A DNA stretch of 6,928 bases from Dysgonamonadaceae bacterium (GTDB lineage: Bacteria; Bacteroidota; Bacteroidia; Bacteroidales; Azobacteroidaceae). Position numbers and translations under genes: made by a program. Shown in pieces: positions 1 to 6,756 of the stretch (positions are counted from its first letter, which is position 1; the number at the start of each line of letters is the position of its first letter). Below the pieces are notes generated by a model, which was given only the letters and a program-made list of their open reading frames with translations, ran no database searches and had not been told where the DNA came from. Where the stretch lies: contig JAISKG010000056.1 of assembly GCA_031261015.1 (NCBI GenBank), positions 1 to 6,928 of the forward strand, written 5' to 3'.

Positions 1-13
1 GCCAAAAAATCGA

Positions 14-1033
14 ATGGACCAGTACGATATACGCTCCAACCAATTGAACGACAAGGAACAAGAGTTTGAAAACGCCTTGCGACCGTTGTCTTTCAAGAGT
101 TTCAGCGGCCAGGACAAAATCGTCGAAAACTTGAAAGTCTTTGTGCAAGCAGCCCGAATGCGCAACGAAGCGCTCGATCACGTTTTGCTGCACGGACCTC
201 CGGGTTTGGGTAAAACGACTTTATCTAATATCATCGCTAACGAGCTGAATGTTGGCTTCAAACTAACTTCGGGGCCTGTTCTCGACAAGCCGGGCGATCT
301 GGCCGGCGTGCTGACTTCGCTCGAAAAAAACGACGTCTTGTTTATCGACGAAATCCACCGTTTAAGTCCGGTAGTGGAAGAATATTTGTATTCGGCGATG
401 GAAGATTACCGGATTGATATTATGATTGATAAAGGTCCGAGCGCACGATCTATCCAGATTGATTTAGAGCCGTTTACATTGGTAGGGGCGACCACTCGCA
501 GCGGTTTGCTCACAGCTCCTCTCCGTGCCCGTTTCGGCATCAATTTGCACTTGGAATATTACGATACGAAAACTTTAACGGCAATCATCAAGCGTTCAGC
601 CCATATTTTGGATGTGGCTTGTGACCACGAAGCCGCGCAGGAAATTGCCGGTAGAAGTCGCGGAACGCCACGTATTTGCAACGCGCTTTTGCGCCGCGTG
701 CGCGATTTCGCTCAAGTGAAAGGCACGGGAAAAATCAATCACGAAATCGCCTGTTTTGCACTCGAAGCTTTGAATATAGACCAGTATGGATTAGACGAGG
801 TTGACAACAAAATTCTGCTCACCATCATGGATAAATTCAGCGGCGGCCCGGTGGGAATTACGACGATCGCAACAGCACTCGGCGAAGATCCCGGAACGAT
901 CGAAGAGGTTTACGAACCTTTCCTCATCAAAGAAGGTTTTTTGAAGCGCACGCCTCGCGGACGGGAAGTTACTACTTTAGCCTATACGCATTTAGGGCGA
1001 TCGCGCGGGATAGAACAAGGAATATTGTTTTAA
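14..1033 (+). CDS. ruvB: RuvB, Holliday junction branch-migration DNA helicase
   Basis: RuvB is the hexameric AAA+ motor that, with RuvA, drives branch migration of Holliday junctions in recombinational repair in the cytoplasm. The 339-residue product is full length for the family. Visible in order: an N-terminal segment ending in ALRPLSF (21-27), Walker A GPPGLGKT (61-68), Walker B LFIDEIH (109-115), sensor 1 GATTR (158-162), the APLRARFG segment (168-175) that carries the trans-acting arginine finger in RuvB proteins, sensor 2 GTPR (217-220), and the C-terminal winged helix with [10 protein letters not shown] (311-320). All key residues are present. The ATG at 14 gives the normal N-terminus; only 13 bases lie upstream, so no promoter can be judged. 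No ruvA or ruvC is visible. The flippase gene follows after 12 bp in the same direction. Identification is near certain. Confidence 0.98.
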   Translation: MDQYDIRSNQLNDKEQEFENALRPLSFKSFSGQDKIVENLKVFVQAARMRNEALDHVLLHGPPGLGKTTLSNIIANELNVGFKLTSGPVLDKPGDLAGVLTSLEKNDVLFIDEIHRLSPVVEEYLYSAMEDYRIDIMIDKGPSARSIQIDLEPFTLVGATTRSGLLTAPLRARFGINLHLEYYDTKTLTAIIKRSAHILDVACDHEAAQEIAGRSRGTPRICNALLRRVRDFAQVKGTGKINHEIACFALEALNIDQYGLDEVDNKILLTIMDKFSGGPVGITTIATALGEDPGTIEEVYEPFLIKEGFLKRTPRGREVTTLAYTHLGRSRGIEQGILF

Positions 1034-1045
1034 AAAAATAGAGCA

Positions 1046-2536
1046 ATGGCCGGCACAAAATCATTAGCAAAAGACAGCGTTATTTACGGCGGAACCACCA
1101 TCATCACGAAGTTTTTCAGTTGGCTGATGACCCCGTTGTTCACCTATTATATTTCACGAAGTGATTTCGGGACGATGACCAATTTATATGCCTGCGCTGC
1201 TGTAATTATGGTCGTCTTGACGTTCGGAATGGAAACCGGATTTTTCTATTTTGCCAATCAAAATCCGGCGGAGAAACGCGGGAAAGTTTATTCAATGTCG
1301 ATATCGGTCGTCGGCTTTTTCGTCGCCTGTTTCCTTTTTAGTTTTTTAATTTTTTTGCCTGCGATTCGTCCGGTTTTATGGGACGATTTAATTCCGAGTG
1401 TATATTTACGATTAGTGATTATCATCTCGGCGATGGATACCTTTATTGCTGTTCCGTTTGCTTTTTTACGTTATGAAAAAAGACCTGTACGATTCGGTTT
1501 TTTCAAAATATTGCAAGTGATTCTGTATGCTTTGCTTTGCGTGTTTTTTTTAGTCGTTTGTCCCAAAATCAACGAAAGTCATCCCGAATGGATCGCCTGG
1601 TTTTGGCAGGATAATTTCAAAGTCGGTTACATATTGATAGCCAATTTGATAGCGACAGGCGTTCAAACCTTGTGTTTAATTCTGACTATGACGAAATTCC
1701 GCTTTTCGTTTGATTGGAAACTGGCCAAACAAATGATCGCTTATTGTTTTCCATTGATGTTGATGGGATTAGCAGGAATGAGCAATCAAGTGGTCGATAA
1801 AATTGTCTTTCCGACTGTTTATCCCGATAAAGCGTTGGCAATGTCGGAGTTAGGCGTTTACAGCGCATGCTTCAAAATCGGCGTGATTATGGTGATATTT
1901 ACGCAGGCTTTCCGTTACGCTTTCGATCCTTTTATGTTTGAAAAAGGGAAGGACGGCGACGCCAAATCGTCTTACGCGCTGATAATGAAGTATTTTGTCT
2001 GTTTGGGATTGCTGGTTTTCCTCGTCGTGATGTTTTATCTGGATATTTTCAAACGTTTTGTCGCGCCGGAATATTGGGTCGCGTTAAAAATTATCCCAAT
2101 CGTCTTGATGGGCGAATTGTTTTTCGCCGTTTACTACAATCTTTCGCTGTGGTATAAACTGACCAAGCAAACGTATTGGGGTACGATTTTTTCGACTATT
2201 GGATTCGTTATCATTGTGTCTCTTAATCTGTTATTTATTCCGAAATACAGTTATATGGCTTGCGCGTGGGCAGCGTTCGCAGGGAATGCGTTTATTATGA
2301 TTTTGTCGTATTTCGTTGGGCAAAAGCGGTATCCCATTCATTATAATTTGAAAAACATCGGGTTTTATGCCGGATTAGCAGCGATATTATTTGCGGTATC
2401 TTATTTCATTCCGATTCAAAATCAGTGGCTGCAGATGGGATTTAACAGCTTACTGCTTGGGATTTATCTGTATTGTCTGATTCGCAAGGATTTGCCGTTG
2501 AAGCGGATTCCGTATATTCAAAAATGGATTCGATAA
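1046..2536 (+). CDS. Polysaccharide flippase, Wzx-like (MOP superfamily)
   Basis: This 496-residue, strongly hydrophobic protein is an inner-membrane transporter of the MOP superfamily (Wzx/RfbX branch), which flips undecaprenyl-linked sugar units to the periplasmic face for O-antigen, capsule or exopolysaccharide assembly. By eye there are about 12-14 hydrophobic segments, for example near 44-66, 84-106, 120-141, 152-171, 194-215, 229-248, 314-332, 347-366, 378-398, 403-424, 437-455 and 463-478. The amphipathic N-terminus (SLAKDSVIYGG, 6-16) and the segment KQTYWGT...LNLLFIPKY (374-401) followed by CAWAAFAGN are typical of this family in Bacteroidota. Length is normal and the frame is intact. 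It starts 12 bp after the ruvB stop with only a weak GAG ahead of the ATG, so it is probably co-transcribed with ruvB. No sugar transferase genes lie nearby, so the substrate cannot be named. Confidence 0.9.
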   Translation: MAGTKSLAKDSVIYGGTTIITKFFSWLMTPLFTYYISRSDFGTMTNLYACAAVIMVVLTFGMETGFFYFANQNPAEKRGKVYSMSISVVGFFVACFLFSFLIFLPAIRPVLWDDLIPSVYLRLVIIISAMDTFIAVPFAFLRYEKRPVRFGFFKILQVILYALLCVFFLVVCPKINESHPEWIAWFWQDNFKVGYILIANLIATGVQTLCLILTMTKFRFSFDWKLAKQMIAYCFPLMLMGLAGMSNQVVDKIVFPTVYPDKALAMSELGVYSACFKIGVIMVIFTQAFRYAFDPFMFEKGKDGDAKSSYALIMKYFVCLGLLVFLVVMFYLDIFKRFVAPEYWVALKIIPIVLMGELFFAVYYNLSLWYKLTKQTYWGTIFSTIGFVIIVSLNLLFIPKYSYMACAWAAFAGNAFIMILSYFVGQKRYPIHYNLKNIGFYAGLAAILFAVSYFIPIQNQWLQMGFNSLLLGIYLYCLIRKDLPLKRIPYIQKWIR

Positions 2537-2631
2537 AATTCGTTTATCTTCCAAAAAACGGTTTTGTCGGAGCCTTCGCGGGTGCCAATATCGAGTTCTT
2601 TTAATTTGGAGATAATGGCCAAAAAATTCAC
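2518..2631 (-). pseudogene. Remnant of a winged-helix C-terminus
   Basis: One minus-strand frame beyond the ATPase stop reads like the tail of a real protein. It contains FLAIISKLKELD followed by REGSDKTVFWKI and stops at TGA (2520-2518). From memory, the pattern (K-L-K-E, then R-x-G-S-D-K-T-x-[FY]-W-K-[IV]) aligns without gaps to the last winged helix of AlbA_2/RecG-like ATP-binding proteins (COG2865 type) and some Fic-family proteins. It is only about 35 codons, has no credible start, and overlaps the last bases of both flanking genes, so it can only be a leftover 3' end. It lies in the junction between the convergent flippase and ATPase genes, which is where insertion debris would be expected. 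The left limit is the stop codon; the right limit is approximate. The family assignment is tentative, since no search was possible. Confidence 0.45.
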
Positions 2632-3749
2632 AACCGTTGCAGCCATTTTTCAAAGAAAACATCATAAACTCTATAAATGCTCGATTCTTCATAAACCATC
2701 TCTTTATCAATCAATGCCTTAATCGCACGATTAACCGTGCTTGCCGAACCTAAATTATATTTTTTCAGAAAAACTTGGGAATTAATTTGTTGAATATTTT
2801 CCTCTTTCGCAATGGCTTTCAACAAATTAAATTGTTGCGTTGTCAATAAATTCCGGTAATTAATATAGGTATAATCACGCTCTAACAAAATATTTTCCAT
2901 CACTTTGGTTACTAACGCATTATCAATATTTTTTGAAGAAATTTCAAACAAGCGGTTAAAGAAATATTGAACGTAGAATGTATAAATATGCAATTGATTC
3001 AACATTTCCAACACTAAATTTCGGTCCATGTTTTTTCCTACTTTGGTAAATTTCTCCATAATAAAATCGGCATAAATATCTTTATCCAAACGATTTAAAT
3101 ACATAATTTCGCTACTTTGATAAAAAGGGCGGCCATAATCGCTAAACATCGACAGAAGCAGATGTTTGTTGCTGCCCGAAAAAATAAAATGGACATTATT
3201 CCGCTGCTGAACATGCGTTCTTAATAAGGCTTCCAAATTCTTTTCGGGATAATTGACAATCTGCTGAAACTCATCAATAGCAATCACATAATCGGTTTTT
3301 TGCGAACCAATGTATTCAAAAATAGCTTCAATACTCCGTTCAATTTCGATGTTATTTTGATAATCAAACTCAATTTCAGGCGCGCCGGTCAGGTTATCAA
3401 ACACAATTTTTGCCCGTATTCCTGTCAAAAAACTAAGCAATTTCTTGAAAAAGTTGGACGAATATTTCCTTTCATCCAATAGAATTACCTTACTAAATTC
3501 GCGCACAAAGTCAGCCGTATTAGTCGTTGATAGAATATCGAAATACAGTAAACGGTATTCTTTTTCACTTTCAAGATGATGAAAAACATGTTTTATTAAG
3601 CCTGTTTTTCCCATTCTGCGTAATGATAATAACGTGAGGTTCCGATTATTAGCAATTGCAGAGATGATTTTTTGAGTTTCTTCTTCCCGATCGCAAAAAT
3701 ATTCGGGAGAAATATAGCCCGTAATAGGGAAAGGATTTTTTATATTCAT
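2628..3749 (-). CDS. P-loop ATPase with C-terminal winged helix (archaeal-ATPase type)
   Basis: The 373-residue product belongs to the ATPase_2 / 'archaeal ATPase' group of AAA-like P-loop proteins, which occurs in many copies in archaea and Bacteroidales and has no settled function. Visible in order: N-terminal GYISPEYFCDREEE (11-24, the usual 'F.dRe.E' entry), a Walker A-like SLRRMGKT (42-49; the first Gly is Ser, with Lys48 and Thr49 kept), Walker B VIAIDEF (155-161; Asp159-Glu160), sensor 1 FIFSGSN (188-194), and GRPFY (206-210), whose Arg is a possible arginine finger. A winged helix spans about 303-360 (QFNLLKAIA, then STVNRAIKALIDKEMVYE), ending in YRVYDVFFEKWL. Length and ends suggest an intact gene. 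Two 60-base lines counted by hand inside it hold 15 and 19 G+C, against 26 and 37 for two lines of korA, so it may have been acquired. It has its own promoter and flanking palindromes. It could be an autoregulator, a mobile-island ATPase or a defence component; the sequence does not decide. Confidence 0.85.
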   Translation of the reverse strand: MNIKNPFPITGYISPEYFCDREEETQKIISAIANNRNLTLLSLRRMGKTGLIKHVFHHLESEKEYRLLYFDILSTTNTADFVREFSKVILLDERKYSSNFFKKLLSFLTGIRAKIVFDNLTGAPEIEFDYQNNIEIERSIEAIFEYIGSQKTDYVIAIDEFQQIVNYPEKNLEALLRTHVQQRNNVHFIFSGSNKHLLLSMFSDYGRPFYQSSEIMYLNRLDKDIYADFIMEKFTKVGKNMDRNLVLEMLNQLHIYTFYVQYFFNRLFEISSKNIDNALVTKVMENILLERDYTYINYRNLLTTQQFNLLKAIAKEENIQQINSQVFLKKYNLGSASTVNRAIKALIDKEMVYEESSIYRVYDVFFEKWLQRL

Positions 3750-3750
3750 G

Positions 3751-3767
3751 GCGTAATTTTTTTACGC
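3751..3767. promoter_or_regulatory. 17-bp palindrome, candidate operator at ATPase start
   Basis: The sequence GCGTAA-TTTTT-TTACGC is a perfect inverted repeat with 6-bp arms and a 5-bp spacer. It lies 1 bp upstream of the ATPase start codon, which is at 3749-3747. It therefore occupies the place of a ribosome binding site and the likely transcription start, about 5-7 bp past the -7 box. A protein bound here could block transcription. In RNA the same bases could form a small hairpin touching the start codon. The GCGTAA half-site recurs at 3818-3823 in the larger repeat upstream. The palindrome is directly visible; the operator role is inference. Confidence 0.55.
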
Positions 3768-3769
3768 AA

Positions 3770-3801
3770 CAAAGATAATGATTATTTTCTTATTCGACAA
3801 A
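3770..3801 (-). promoter_or_regulatory. Bacteroidota-type promoter of the ATPase gene
   Basis: On the minus strand, TTTG (3801-3798) is followed after 20 bp by TATCTTTG (3777-3770). This matches the Bacteroidota sigma-ABfr consensus (-33 TTTG, -7 TAnnTTTG) in both elements and spacing. Predicted transcription would begin near 3764, giving a leader of only about 15 bases before the ATG at 3749. The -33 element overlaps the end of the 47-bp inverted repeat, and the start site falls in the 17-bp palindrome, so the promoter is bracketed by both. Confidence 0.65.
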
Positions 3802-3845
3802 AAATATTGCGCAAAATGCGTAACGCAAAATGCGCAATATTTTTT
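3799..3845. repeat. 47-bp nested inverted repeat with 7-bp-spaced CGCA/TGCG units
   Basis: Perfect 15-bp arms (3799-3813 and 3831-3845, AAAAAATATTGCGCA and its complement) surround a 17-bp middle that itself holds TGCG-TAA-CGCA (3817-3827), all centred on 3822. The units CGCA, TGCG, CGCA, TGCG start at 3810, 3817, 3824 and 3831, exactly 7 bp apart. Equivalently, CGCAAAATGCG is present as two direct copies at 3810-3820 and 3824-3834. It lies 10 bp beyond the korB stop and overlaps the -33 element of the ATPase promoter. The structure is certain. Its role (regulatory binding array, terminator, or both) is inferred. Confidence 0.85.
3799..3845 (-). terminator. Possible intrinsic terminator after korAB
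   Basis: Read leftward from korB, the inverted repeat would form an RNA hairpin with a 15-bp stem (GC core TGCGCA) whose descending side ends in six U residues just before the next gene's promoter region. It begins 10 bases after the korB stop, the expected place for an operon terminator. The long A/U base of the stem and the short GC core make its strength uncertain, and the same bases look equally like a protein-binding array. Confidence 0.45.
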
Positions 3846-3855
3846 ACTATTTTTG

Positions 3856-4857
3856 TTACTTCACTTCCCAAACATCTCCCGTCATTAAATACTCTTTTAG
3901 CGTACGCGCAGGCTTCTTTTCTTGAACTTCCGCAATCTGCCGTTCCATTTCTTCCTCATAAGCCGGAGCTTCCACATCGCGAATCACGCCCAAAGCTACC
4001 GGCAATTCGGCGCCGTCCATCAAAGCTAATTGACTGTGTAAAAACGGATCCGATAGAGTCGTATCATGAACCAGCACATCGTCCAAGGTATAGCCGTTCT
4101 CGCCGATTGTCACCGCTTTGAGTGTAAATCCGTCGCGGACAAGGCCTTTCTCGCGGTTTTTTCCAAAAATCATTTTTTCACCATGGCGGAGAAAAATGGT
4201 TCGATCAGGGCGATTTTCCTGTTTCACAATGCTGTCGTTGATGCCATCGTTGAAAATCACGCAGTTGAGAATCACTTCCACAACGGAAGTTCCTTTATGA
4301 CGAGCTGCTGCAACTAAAATTTCCGGAGTATTTTTGACGTCGGTATCAATCGTACGGGCAAAAAAACGACCGCGCGCGCCAAACGCCAATTCCGCCGGGC
4401 GGAACGGATCTTCGATGGTACCGAAAGGCGAAGATTTGGAAACAAAACCGCGGGCAGAAGTAGGAGAATATTGGCCTTTGGTCAATCCGTAGATTTTATT
4501 GTTCATCAACAGAATGTTAATATCGACATTGCGCCGCACGGCATGAATAAAATGATTGCCGCCGATCGCCAGACAATCGCCATCGCCGGTAGCTAACCAA
4601 ACCGACAAAGCCGGATTCGCTACTTTAACGCCGGTCGCAATCGCTGCCCCGCGCCCGTGAATCGTATGAAATCCATACGTATTCATATAGTAAGGCAAGC
4701 GCGACGAACATCCGATTCCGGAAATTACAGCTATATTGTGCGGAGCCACAGCCAATTGCGCCATAGCCTTGTGAAGACTGTTCAATACTCCATAATCGCC
4801 GCAGCCAGGGCACCAACGAACTAATTGCGGACTTTTATAATCTTTTGCTTCAAACAT
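3856..4857 (-). CDS. korB: 2-oxoacid:ferredoxin oxidoreductase, beta subunit
   Basis: This is the catalytic, thiamine-diphosphate-binding subunit of a CoA-dependent 2-oxoacid:ferredoxin oxidoreductase, most often annotated as 2-oxoglutarate-specific (2-oxoglutarate + CoA + oxidised ferredoxin to succinyl-CoA + CO2 + reduced ferredoxin). The 333 residues show WCPGCGDY (15-22), the TPP/Mg motif GDGDCLAIGGNH (91-102) with NNKIYGLTKGQYSPT (119-133), and a family-typical C-terminal tail. Cys16, Cys19, Cys50 and Cys199 fall at the spacing of the four [4Fe-4S] ligands known in two-subunit archaeal enzymes (Cys12, 15, 46 and 197 in Sulfolobus). The ATG lies 2 bp after the korA stop, so the two are almost certainly translationally coupled. 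Length and frame are normal. Substrate choice (2-oxoglutarate versus pyruvate or others) is not proven by these motifs. Confidence 0.93.
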   Translation of the reverse strand: MFEAKDYKSPQLVRWCPGCGDYGVLNSLHKAMAQLAVAPHNIAVISGIGCSSRLPYYMNTYGFHTIHGRGAAIATGVKVANPALSVWLATGDGDCLAIGGNHFIHAVRRNVDINILLMNNKIYGLTKGQYSPTSARGFVSKSSPFGTIEDPFRPAELAFGARGRFFARTIDTDVKNTPEILVAAARHKGTSVVEVILNCVIFNDGINDSIVKQENRPDRTIFLRHGEKMIFGKNREKGLVRDGFTLKAVTIGENGYTLDDVLVHDTTLSDPFLHSQLALMDGAELPVALGVIRDVEAPAYEEEMERQIAEVQEKKPARTLKEYLMTGDVWEVK

Positions 4858-4859
4858 AA

Positions 4860-6707
4860 TTACTCGTCTGCTATTTTGTTAATCTCTTCTACTAAACGGG
4901 ATACGACAAAGGGTTGACCTTTGACTCGATTGAATTGATACGGCGCGAAACCGTCGATCTTAGCGCGTAAATATCCGGCAAACTGTCCTAAACTTTGTTC
5001 GACAACCAATACTTTCGGATATTTTTTCAAAATTTCTTCCGCATTTTTCGGAAGCGGCTGAATGAAACGAAAATGGCTGAAAGCCACCTTTTTACCCGAT
5101 TCCCGAACTTTTTCTACCGCTTCGGACAGGTGGCCATAAGTTCCGCCCCAACCGACAACCAAAACTTCCGCATCTTCATCGCCCAATACTTCCTGCAACG
5201 GAATAACATCGGCAATCTTATTTATCTTTGCCTGACGGACTTCCACCATTTTCTGGTGATTTTCCGGATCAGTACAAATCGTACTTAAATGAAAATCTTT
5301 CTCCAATCCGCCGATGCGGTGTGCAAAACCTTCCGTGCCGGGAATAGCCCAATAACGCACTTCATTTTCAGGATTACGATGATACGGTTTCCAATCCTTA
5401 GCCATTTCCGGTTGAACGTAAGGCGGTTGAATCGTAGGATATTCTTCCAAATCGGGAATCCGCCATGCCGAAGAACCGTTGGCAATATATCCATCAGTCA
5501 ATAAAATAACCGGAGTTAAATGTTCCAAAGCTAACTTGGACGCCCAAAACGCAGCATCGAAACAATCGGTCGGGGAAATAGCCGCCAAAACGACTGCGGG
5601 ACTTTCGCCGTTGCGTCCATACAAAGCCTGCATCAAATCGGTTTGCTCGCTCTTGGTCGGCAGTCCGGTGGATGGCCCGGCGCGCTGAACATCAATCACT
5701 ACCAAAGGAATTTCGGCCATGACTGCCAAACCGATCGCCTCGCTTTTCAAGGCCAGACCCGGCCCTGAAGTACTGGTCGCCGCCAAATTTCCGGCAAACG
5801 AAGCGCCGATCGCCGTACAAATGCCGGCAATTTCATCTTCTGTCTGCATCACTTTGACGCCCAATTCTTTGCGGGCAGCCAATTCCTGCATAATATCCGT
5901 AGCCGGCGTAATCGGATACGATCCTAAAAACAAGGATAATCCGGCTCGTTCGGCAGCGGCAATCAATCCGTAAGCAGTCGCTTTATTTCCATTCACATCA
6001 ATATAAAATCCTTTTTGATGCGGAATAGTCTCGATTCGATAAGTCGAAACCGCAGCATGAATATTATGTCCGTAATCGAATCCGGCTCGCAAGACTAACA
6101 GATTGGCTTGCAGTACCACCGGTTTCTTTTTGAATTTTTCGGAGAGCAATTTTTCCACAATTTCCAAAGGACGGTTAAACAACCAGCAAACCAATCCCAA
6201 GGCAAAAATATTGCGGCTCTTCAAGGCTTGCTTGTTGTCGGCAATGCCCTCCAAGGCCTTTTTACACAACTGAGTAACAGGCGCGGCAACCACTTGAACG
6301 GAAGTCAAGCCCAATTCCTGAAACGGATTATCGGTTAGGAACAAAGCGCGCTCCAAATCTTCTGCCTGAAAAGAATCGGTATCGATAATCACCACCGAAT
6401 CGGGCTTCAAAAATTGGGCATTCACTTTCAAAGCCGCCGGATTCATCGCAATCAGAACATCGGCTTTATCGCCCGGCGTATAAACTTTTTTTGCTCCCAA
6501 CTGCATTTGGTAACCCGAAACTCCGCTCAACGTACCGTGAGGAGCGCGAATTTCGGCCGGATAATCGGGAAAAGTGATGATTTCATTTCCTAAAGCGGCC
6601 GATAAATTGGAAAAAAGGGTACCAACTAATTGCATCCCGTCGCCCGAATCGCCGGAAAAGCGAATCACTACATTTTCTAATTCCTTGACTTTCATTTCGT
6701 TTGCCAT
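4860..6707 (-). CDS. korA: 2-oxoacid:ferredoxin oxidoreductase, fused gamma-alpha subunit
   Basis: The 615-residue protein is the partner of KorB and joins two domains. The gamma domain (about 10-215) carries FSGDSGDGMQ (17-26) and YPAEIRAPHGTLSG (49-62). The alpha/pyrimidine-binding domains (about 240-615) carry YPITPATD (264-271), the loop important for 2-oxoacid recognition, then TSTSGPG (311-317) and QRAGPSTGLPT (341-351). The C-terminal domain has VVGWGGTYGH (517-526) and FIQPLP (548-553). Length matches fused two-subunit enzymes. The assembled heterodimer or tetramer supplies or consumes low-potential electrons in anaerobic metabolism, either in oxidative 2-oxoacid breakdown or in reductive carboxylation of succinyl-CoA. 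No ferredoxin-like delta subunit gene lies in the window, so an external ferredoxin is assumed. The ATG at 6707 has no Shine-Dalgarno but sits about 38 bp past a perfect -7 box. The 2-oxoglutarate assignment is likely but not proven. Confidence 0.94.
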   Translation of the reverse strand: MANEMKVKELENVVIRFSGDSGDGMQLVGTLFSNLSAALGNEIITFPDYPAEIRAPHGTLSGVSGYQMQLGAKKVYTPGDKADVLIAMNPAALKVNAQFLKPDSVVIIDTDSFQAEDLERALFLTDNPFQELGLTSVQVVAAPVTQLCKKALEGIADNKQALKSRNIFALGLVCWLFNRPLEIVEKLLSEKFKKKPVVLQANLLVLRAGFDYGHNIHAAVSTYRIETIPHQKGFYIDVNGNKATAYGLIAAAERAGLSLFLGSYPITPATDIMQELAARKELGVKVMQTEDEIAGICTAIGASFAGNLAATSTSGPGLALKSEAIGLAVMAEIPLVVIDVQRAGPSTGLPTKSEQTDLMQALYGRNGESPAVVLAAISPTDCFDAAFWASKLALEHLTPVILLTDGYIANGSSAWRIPDLEEYPTIQPPYVQPEMAKDWKPYHRNPENEVRYWAIPGTEGFAHRIGGLEKDFHLSTICTDPENHQKMVEVRQAKINKIADVIPLQEVLGDEDAEVLVVGWGGTYGHLSEAVEKVRESGKKVAFSHFRFIQPLPKNAEEILKKYPKVLVVEQSLGQFAGYLRAKIDGFAPYQFNRVKGQPFVVSRLVEEINKIADE

Positions 6708-6745
6708 AATAAAATGAACTGAATAGTTAATTAAATAGCAGGGAG

Positions 6746-6753
6746 CAAAATTA
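6746..6753 (-). promoter_or_regulatory. -7 element of the korAB promoter
   Basis: The minus strand reads TAATTTTG (6753-6746), a perfect TAnnTTTG box, 38 bp before the korA ATG. A matching -33 TTTG is not present at the usual 19-21 bp spacing; that position is filled by the A/T-rich inverted repeat at 6757-6782. The -7 assignment rests on one element plus position. Confidence 0.45.
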
Positions 6754-6756
6754 CAA

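Noticed and set aside
2548..2566. AAAACGGTTTT-like symmetry in the gap between the convergent flippase and ATPase genes, as a bidirectional terminator
   Set aside because: The symmetry is imperfect and the stem too weak, and the bases are better explained by the winged-helix remnant frame.
2450..2710. 86-codon minus-strand open frame across the flippase end and ATPase tail
   Set aside because: It overlaps two real genes in another frame, and its translation has no protein-like pattern. The remnant in a different frame explains the gap better.
2719..2740. Small overlapping inverted repeats (TTAATCG-CA-CGATTAA and GCACG-N6-CGTGC) within the ATPase gene
   Set aside because: They lie in the coding sequence of the winged-helix recognition segment and are short enough to arise from codon composition. 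No regulatory role can be supported.
3799..3845. CRISPR-like or transposon terminal repeat reading of the array
   Set aside because: There are only two 11-bp copies with a 3-bp gap, no spacers, no partner copy at the far end of the ATPase segment, and no transposase.
3672..4121. 149-codon plus-strand open frame across the ATPase start, control region and korB end
   Set aside because: It is antisense to two clear genes, runs through the promoter and palindromes, and its translation looks like random antisense of korB.
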